A stretch of 12,990 nucleotides of DNA from Baffinella frigidus (taxonomy: Eukaryota > Cryptophyceae > Cryptomonadales > Baffinellaceae). The notes under the pieces are model-generated. The model saw only the letters and a list, made by a program, of their open reading frames with translations, searched no databases and had not been told where the DNA came from. Position numbers and translations under genes: made by a program. Positions 8,435 to 12,990 of this stretch are shown one piece after another. The DNA lies in the NCBI GenBank assembly GCA_026770585.1, contig MU646736.1:163792-176781 (forward strand), in the 5' to 3' direction. Positions within the stretch are counted from its first letter, which is position 1. Every line of letters begins with the position of its first letter.

Positions 8435-9062
8435 ATGGCCGCAGTTGCGTTCACTCTTGCGGATGCGCCCCGAGAGTCTTTTTCGACAGGCTCATAACCT
8501 ACTTCGCTACACACGAGGAAGGTCAGCCACTTAACGAATATCAGCCACTTGACAAGACAGACGTGTGAACAACAATTCAGACTGCCGGGGAGGGAGGGGC
8601 GAGGGGCGAGGTTTAATGAATTGTCAAACCCGACCGATACGCGGCAGGAGGCAAGGTGAGACGAGACGTAAGGGCCTGCCCCCCGACGGGAATCACCGTC
8701 TCGACCGTTAGATCCTTCGAATCAACCTGAAGGATCTCTACAAACCGGCGGAGGGCCGTGAATGGACACCGGTCCTCAACATCGCGGAGATGGTACCGCT
8801 ACCGCCTGCCGCGCAGAGGATTGGTGCCTAACCCCTAAACCCGAAACCCGAAACCCGGAACCCGAAAGGGAAAAAGGCCGACTTCCAGAAGATCGACGAC
8901 CTGGGATGCTTAGCAGAGGTCTGGGTTCGGTTCAGACCGACGTTCGCCGCATCTGCACAGGGGGCGAGAGTATGCACACGTAAGATCCAATTCACACAGC
9001 AGCAGGATGTGCTTGCAAGGGCAGTCCGGAAAATCGTGCTCCTGCAGGCAGATGATGAGTAA
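8435..9062 (+). CDS. Split gene of unknown function with three tiny candidate introns
   Basis: Four open segments with protein-like sequence can be joined. Exon 1 (8435-8564) starts MAAVAFTLADAPRESF and continues FDRLITYFATHEEGQPL. Exon 2 (8611-8667) includes KPDRYAAGGKVRRD. Exon 3 (8712-8823) includes ILRINLKDLYKPAEGREW. Exon 4 (8869-9062) includes KADFQKIDDLGCLAEVWVRF and ends in ADDE-TAA. The introns would be 46 nt (GTGAAC..GCGAG), 44 nt (GTAAGG..GTTAG) and 45 nt (GTGCCT..GAAAG). Reading also needs one base added in the T5 run at 8479-8483 and one near 8621-8623; the model then totals 165 codons. I recognise no family and see no signal peptide or membrane segment. It may be a decayed gene instead. 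The ATG is about 10 nt beyond the telomere-like array, so its promoter would lie inside that array. Confidence 0.55.
8826..8867 (-). repeat. Short telomere-like tract in reverse orientation
   Basis: CCTAACCCCTAAACCCGAAA and the following bases are C-strand TTTAGGG-type units, opposite in orientation to the main array. They sit exactly between two open segments of the same reading frame and form nearly all of the candidate 45-nt intron. Confidence 0.75.
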
Positions 9063-9102
9063 AACAAACAGGGATCGATGCCGTACGAATGTCTGCTGCT
9101 GC

Positions 9103-9162
9103 TTGCGCGCGAGCGAGCGAACGTGCGAGCGAGCGAGAGAGAGAGAGAGTGAGAGAGAGCAT
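9103..9162. repeat. GCGA/GA microsatellite
   Basis: GCGAGCGA units pass into a GAGAGA run just downstream of the split gene's stop, probably in its 3' untranslated region. The interval 9163-9361 shows no further structure. Confidence 0.8.
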
Positions 9163-9361
9163 AAGCGGCTTCTGCGCAGCCCTCCCGTTGTCTAGCTCTG
9201 GCTGAGTAAATCCGGGTGAAACTTTATCTGGAGGAAGTATTTACACAGATCGAAAGTGGACACTATCCTAGGAAGTCCATCCAAAGATCAATTGATTTGG
9301 CCGAGGGGTCAAGGAGTAATGGCCGTTTGAATGACGCGCCCGCCTCACGAAAACAAATCGC

Positions 9362-9536
9362 GCTTTACAAAAAGACTTAAAATTGTGAGGGGCCCTTACA
9401 CTTTTAAGTCTTTTTCAAAATCATTTCCGGCCAGTTAGAATTTTGGGCCTAAAGGAAATCCTAAGGATCTCTGGCCAGTTAGAATTTTTGAGATGACCGT
9501 TGTTCAGATCAGCCCGCTCAAAAAACCGGTTATAAA
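9362..9536. repeat. Dispersed hairpin repeat, copy 2
   Basis: This is clearly related to 4841-5006: both contain a long hairpin, then TTTTTCAAAATC, CGGCCAG, TTTTGGGCCTAA, AAGGATCTC, a second GGCCAG and CAGATCAGCCCGCTC. Here the hairpin (9369-9415) has a perfect 14-bp outer stem, AAAAAGACTTAAAA against TTTTAAGTCTTTTT. No coding frame is conserved between the copies. The following stretch, 9537-9990, has only short uninformative open frames, a G10 run near 9765 and a C14 run near 9937. Confidence 0.75.
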
Positions 9537-9990
9537 GGGTGGTTCTCTTGGGGTGTTTGAGTTAGACCAAAAAGGTACGGGCTCGCTCACACACCAAACC
9601 CAAGTCAGCCGTTTTGAGGCTCATGGTATCCCATGGTTGGCGCATAGGAGCGTCAACTACGGGTACCCCAGAGGAAACAAGATCGCAGAAGGTGAGATGG
9701 GTTGTGTGGGGGGGTGAGGTGAGAACAGCTAGACACCAAAAATGAAAGGATTTCAAGGTCAGAGGGGGGGGGGGCAAGGTTTATTAATAAGGGGGAAAGC
9801 GAGGTTTAATAAGCAGACAGAGAGGGCCGCGCCAGGGCACAAGGTGGCACAAGTTCCTTTTTCACACACCTTCGTTCGCAAATCCTGGTACAAATACTTT
9901 TTAAAAATATTATACCCGGGGAGCTCATAAGGAGCCGCCCCCCCCCCCCCCAGGACCTCTATCTATCTCGCTCGCGCGCGCTTCTATTGA

Positions 9991-10062
9991 CTACGGTTCA
10001 GTAGAAAACGCCGAAAGTTGACGCATGGTTCAGTAGGATCCTATCGACTACGGTTCAGTAGC
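9991..10062 (+). repeat. GGTTCAGTAG minisatellite, first cluster
   Basis: One full unit (ACGGTTCAGTAGAAAACGCC, then GAAAGTTGACGC, from 9993) is followed by two shortened ones starting at 10025 and 10050. It is the same unit as the array at 10299-10408. Confidence 0.8.
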
Positions 10063-10298
10063 ATCCCCTTGAAACGTATTGACACTTATTGACTTTATTC
10101 GAAAGAAAATTGCACGGTGCAGAAATGAGGCGGGCTTAGGAAATTATTCGCGTTATCACCGGTGGAATCCTAAGACAAGAAACTGCCACTACCCATATGA
10201 GGATCCACCAAGGATTAAGGTCGCATCAGCGTCTCTCCCCCCGATGTTTCGTGCAGAGCACCCGCGTTAAGGGCCTCCACCTAATCCAGACACTGCCT

Positions 10299-10408
10299 AC
10301 GGTTCAGTAGAAAACGTCGAAAGTTGACGCACGGTTCAGTAGAAAACACCGAAAGTTGATGCATGGTTCAGTAGAAAACGTCGAAAGTTGACGCACGCTT
10401 CAGTAGGA
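10299..10408 (+). repeat. GGTTCAGTAG minisatellite, second cluster (32-33 bp unit)
   Basis: Three full units (10299-10331, 10332-10363, 10364-10395) and one partial unit (10396-10408) are head to tail with few differences. There are no unique spacers, so this is not a CRISPR array. About 240 nt of non-repeat sequence separate it from the first cluster. Confidence 0.9.
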
Positions 10409-10479
10409 GCAGAAGTGCTCGAGGACCATCGTCACAATCCCCGGATCCAGCTCCAGCACCCGTGAAGCGTGGTTCACAG

Positions 10480-10655
10480 ATTAGGGTTGAGGGTTCAGTG
10501 TTCAGTGTTCAGTAAAGTGTTAAGTGTGTAGGGATGAGAGTTAAGGTTTAGGGTTGAGGGCTTACCCGTACGGTCAGAGTTGAGGGTTCTGAGTTGAGAG
10601 TTTGGCTTAAAGGTTCAGGCTTTAGGGTTTAGGGTTTAGGGATTAGGGATTAGAA
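10480..10655 (+). repeat. Small telomere-like patch
   Basis: Degenerate GGGTTTA, GGGTTGA and GTGTTCA units occur in the same orientation as the main array, with clean TTTAGGG copies at the right end (10621-10645). An unrelated CTTACCCGTACGGTC interrupts it at about 10560. Confidence 0.8.
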
Positions 10656-10727
10656 CCCCGGAGCAAGGACGGCGGCGGCGTCGCCAGCGTGATGGTCCGT
10701 GCTGACCAGGTAAACATAGAGCCTTCT

Positions 10728-10771
10728 GTTCGCCCCGGCTACGAGCTCGTACGAGCGTAGCCCTGGTGAAC
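10728..10771. repeat. 44-nt near-palindrome upstream of a gene
   Basis: GTTCGCCCCGGCTAC pairs with GTAGCCCTGGTGAAC over 12 of 15 positions, around a perfect inner palindrome GCTCGTACGAGC. It lies about 140 nt before the ATG at 10911 and could be a protein-binding site or an element remnant. Confidence 0.55.
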
Positions 10772-10910
10772 AAAGCGCAACGGTCACCGGGGGGAAAACC
10801 CGAGGAAACCATTGGGGGAACAACAAGGATAGACATGATGCTGTTCCTCACATTGTACAGCTGTATCATAGTCCGCGCCCGAATTTGGGAGACACAACAC
10901 CAACAACACC

Positions 10911-11662
10911 ATGGCCTTCAGGGACACAGAGGAGCACAGGGCCCTGATGGACCAGGGTCAGCACAGGGCAGCTTTCCACTCTCAGCAGCAGGGCCAGAAG
11001 GTGTGGAGGGGAGCCGGATCAACGCTCAGGGGGGACCAGACGCGAGGATCACGCCTGGGAACTACTCGCTCGGCAGCCTCGTGCCCAGCAGCGGCAGTAC
11101 CAACACTACCAGTCCCTGCTTCCTGCGTCGGAGATCCTCGGGTCGGGAATCCAGGGGGGTGTCGGGTATCCCCTTCACGAACGGGAGCTTGACGCTCCCG
11201 GTGGGATGGTTGGCGCCCGGCTCCTCTGCCGCGGTGAAGGGCTTCGCTGGCAGGATGGCAAGCCTCCCGCACAGCGATCATGTCAAGTACACGCAGCATC
11301 TCGAGCACCTCTCCAAGACCAACGGGTACATCGACCCCGCTTCCAACCCCTTCGCCGGCCAGCCGCCGCACCTCAAGCCTCCCGCTCAGCAGGCCGACGC
11401 CGGGGCACTGGTCGTCGCCGCCGAAGCCGGCCAGAAGGAATTCTCCGCGGGCATCATGGCGCATCTCGACAAGACCAAATCTGCCGCGCGCCCCGACTCC
11501 GAGTGCACCCGGCTCAGCACCGCCATGGCGCTCTACCGCCAAGCCGAGGAGATGGCAGCCAACCTTCCCGCGGGCGGGGACGCCGACAGCAACTCCGACG
11601 CCCGCGAGCGTATCGAGAAGCTCAGGGCCAGGGCCGACAAACTTCTCGGTCTCAGTGAGTAG
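10911..11662 (+). CDS. Gene of unknown function, helical C-terminal half resembling an MIT-type bundle
   Basis: From about 11160 to the TAG at 11660-11662 the frame is strongly coding: G or C dominate third positions, and residues such as HVKYTQHLEHLSKTNGYIDP then a Pro-rich stretch lead to helices ending LRARADKLLGLSE. The last 75 residues (TAMALYRQAEEMAANLP, then ARERIEKLRARADKLLGL) recall the late helices of MIT domains, a weak match made by eye. The N-terminus is unsettled. ATG 10911 has a good context (ACACCATGG) and begins MAFRDTEEHRALMDQGQHRA, but it needs one base fewer in each of two G6 runs (near 11032 and 11157). Alternatively ATG 10835 reaches the same end with no break, giving 275 aa that start with a hydrophobic segment, MMLFLTLYSCIIV. 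Confidence 0.55.
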
Positions 11663-11733
11663 GGTCCTCTCTGAGTAGAGTGGGTGCGGCTCGGTGGGAG
11701 CGTGTGCGAGGGTTGACGGTTTAGCGTTTCCGT

Positions 11734-11874
11734 TTAAGAGAACGCCTCCTCCTAGTGTGATACAGGAGGCCTATGCCTGGGGCAAGTACAGGGGTACCTT
11801 GCTCTCTTAAGAAAGCGCCTTCTCTGAAGGTGCTACAGGAGGCCTGTGCCTAGGGCCCTATGGTGGTCCTAGGA
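11734..11874. mobile_element. MITE family copy B, with a partial tandem copy
   Basis: TACAGGGGTACCTTGCTCTC at 11787 matches the left arm of the MITE at 3261, and AGGCCTGTGCCTAGG..TATGGTGGTC (11840-11868) matches its core, but the right arm is missing. Just before it, 11734-11783 repeats the left interior (TTAAGAGAACGCCT.. to ..GGCCTATGCCTGGGGC), so a truncated copy lies in tandem. Confidence 0.6.
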
Positions 11875-11922
11875 GCTTTCCGAGTTTTGATTAAATGAGT
11901 CTTGAAAACGTCCAAGGCTGTC

Positions 11923-12060
11923 TCCACCACCTGTGCTGATTTTGGTGTACTCAGGGTTTAGGGTTTGGGGTTTAGGGTATAGGGTTTAGGTTTTGGGGTT
12001 CAGGTTTTAGGGTTTAGGGTGAAGGGATATGAATCCACCACCTGTGCTGATTTTGGTGTA
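11923..12060 (+). repeat. Telomere-like patch bracketed by an exact 27-bp direct repeat
   Basis: TCCACCACCTGTGCTGATTT.. (27 bp) is identical at 11923-11949 and 12034-12060. Between the copies lie about 75 nt of TTTAGGG-type units (11951-12027) in the same orientation as the main array. Confidence 0.8.
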
Positions 12061-12137
12061 TTTGCTCAGCGTACATCCGCCGTTCTGGGACACTGAACAT
12101 CTGGACGGGGATATCCCCTCCCCCCCCAAAAAAAACG
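12029..12137. repeat. 108-bp dispersed repeat, copy 1
   Basis: ATGAATCCACCACC.. to ..CCCCCCAAAAAAAACGCC is nearly identical to 12390-12497. The plus strand can encode MNPPP followed by a hydrophobic LILVYLLSV stretch, while the minus strand is also open, so coding in either direction is unproven. Confidence 0.75.
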
Positions 12138-12389
12138 CCGTTACAGGTCGAGTTTGTGATGAAAACGACTCGTTTTTTTGGCCTAGGAGCCTCTATTACT
12201 TCATTCTAATATGAATAGATCCCTCAATCAGAGAAATCCGTGCAGTATTGACCATTTCCCATTTTGAAATCACATTCAAGTGCTTGACGGGGAAAATCGC
12301 CGGATCAACTTTGTGGCAACACCGTAAAGTTGGTCCAAGACTAAGGGGTGTACGAACCCCCCAAAACTTTGGGCAGGACACTGGTATGT

Positions 12390-12497
12390 ATGAATCCACC
12401 ACCTATGCTGATTTTGGTGTACTTTCTCAGCGTACATCCGCCGTTCTGGGACACTGAACATCTGGACGGGGATATCCCCTTTCCCCCCCAAAAACGC
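12390..12497. repeat. 108-bp dispersed repeat, copy 2
   Basis: This copy differs from 12029-12137 at a few positions and in the length of the C and A runs. The plus-strand reading ends at TAG shortly after the repeat. The intervening 12138-12389 contains no recognisable gene. Confidence 0.75.
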
Positions 12498-12572
12498 CTG
12501 TAGCCTACTGTAGGGTCCTAGGGGGGTGCTCCTCCTTATCAGCGAGGTGCCCCTGCAGCCTTCTGTAGGGTC
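12498..12572. mobile_element. MITE family remnant, copy C (right end)
   Basis: CCTTATCAGCGAGGTGCCCCTGCA (12533-12556) is a diverged right arm of the 3261-3381 MITE. CTG(T/C)AGCCT(A/T)CTGTAGGGTC occurs on both sides (12498-12516 and 12553-12572) as a direct repeat. Confidence 0.5.
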
Positions 12573-12620
12573 AGAGAGAGAGCGGTGGGAGAAGAGAGTG
12601 AGAGAGCGATGACAGAGACA
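12573..12620. repeat. GA-rich low-complexity stretch
   Basis: Purine-rich GAGAGA sequence lies between the MITE remnant and the end of the minus-strand gene, downstream of its probable polyadenylation signal. Confidence 0.6.
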
Positions 12621-12732
12621 CAGTTTATTGGTTCCCGAAAGGCGCCATCCCCTGGCAATGCCTGGCAAGACACTGGCGGGCTGATTCATGCGCGGCCCCT
12701 GGCCCGCACAGCCCATAAAACTTGTCGTGGCT

Positions 12733-12990
12733 TCACTGCTTGCAGTGCAGAGATGCCTCAGGGTAACCGCACATCCCGCACTTGGCCCTTGCGTTCTTGG
12801 GCGCCTGACCGCCGCCGACGAGGGCCAGCGTTTTCCTAGCTTCCGCCATGGTGTAGATGGAGTGCTGGCAGTCGTGGACGAGACGCGCGCCATCCTTGTC
12901 GACGCCCGGAGGGAGAGAGGTCTTGGAGAGCTTGCTGGATCCACCTGCTGCCTTCCCTGGGGCATCCCTCCCCCACCCCCCGATTGTCTT
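12733..12990 (-). CDS. C-terminal part of a possible PiggyBac-type transposase, partial at the right edge
   Basis: The minus frame is open from the window edge (12990) for 85 codons to a TGA at 12733-12735. It contains DGARLVHDCQHSIYTMAEAR and then CGMCGYPEASLHCKQ. Beyond the TGA the same frame continues with protein-like sequence, SHDKFYGLCGPGAAHE, then CLARHC, to a TAA at 12625-12627. Read together the cysteines follow C-x2-C-x8-C-x2-[stop]-x8-C..C-x3-H-C, resembling the zinc-binding tail of PiggyBac-type (DDE_Tnp_1_7) transposases. The TGA falls where a cysteine would be expected. The minus-strand AATAAA at 12624-12629 overlaps the distal stop, as expected for the true gene end. The catalytic domain lies outside the window, so the family call is tentative. 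A nonsense mutation is the simplest reading. Confidence 0.5.
   Translation of the reverse strand, partial: KTIGGWGRDAPGKAAGGSSKLSKTSLPPGVDKDGARLVHDCQHSIYTMAEARKTLALVGGGQAPKNARAKCGMCGYPEASLHCKQ

Noticed and set aside
9493-9777. Overlapping open frames on both strands after the hairpin repeat
   Set aside because: Both are short, have no matching start context or motif, and the plus-strand frame begins inside the dispersed repeat.
10079-10270. 63-residue open frame between the two minisatellite clusters
   Set aside because: It begins at TTG rather than ATG and shows no family resemblance or codon bias.
10299-10408. CRISPR array
   Set aside because: The repeats are directly head to tail with no unique spacers, and the context is eukaryotic.

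Overview
The window reads as a piece of eukaryotic nuclear chromosome. There are no ribosome-binding-site operons; instead there is a large block of degenerate TTTAGGG-type telomere-like repeat, many short dispersed repeats with terminal inverted repeats, and gene pieces that only make sense with very short introns or single-base shifts. TTTAGGG telomeres occur in plants and green algae and in several alveolate, cryptophyte and oomycete groups. The GC-rich third codon positions and tiny candidate introns (44-46 nt) suit a compact protist or alga, but the species cannot be named from the sequence. Because unique sequence lies on both sides of the telomere-like block, it is interstitial or subtelomeric here, not a chromosome end.

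Layout. 1-143: the 3' end of a protein-coding gene entering from the left edge, with AATAAA overlapping its stop. 144-2376: non-coding and repeat-rich (palindrome cluster 237-379, CTGG/CTGA microsatellite 780-872, nested inverted-repeat element 1306-1749, perfect 37-bp inverted repeat 2017-2147). 2377-2922: a 181-aa coiled-coil and acidic protein, family unknown. 3261-3381: a TA-flanked MITE. About 3630-8425: the telomere-like array, interrupted by islands at 4633-5006 and 7250-7496. 8435-9062: a split gene, about 164 aa in the model given here, that begins only about 10 nt past the last repeat; one of its candidate introns is itself a reverse-oriented telomere-like tract. 9362-9536: second copy of the dispersed hairpin repeat in island 1. 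9991-10408: a 32-bp minisatellite. 10911-11662: a gene with an alpha-helical C-terminal half. 11734-12572: MITE relatives, small telomere-like patches and a duplicated 108-bp sequence. 12733-12990 (minus): the C-terminal end of a protein with a Cys/His cluster like that of PiggyBac-type transposases, interrupted by TGA.

No pathway links the genes; what unites the window is subtelomeric character and mobile-element traffic. A recurring oddity is that three of the five coding pieces need one or two single-base corrections, most of them in a homopolymer run, to read through. That could be assembly error or shared decay, and it should be settled before any of these genes is called broken.
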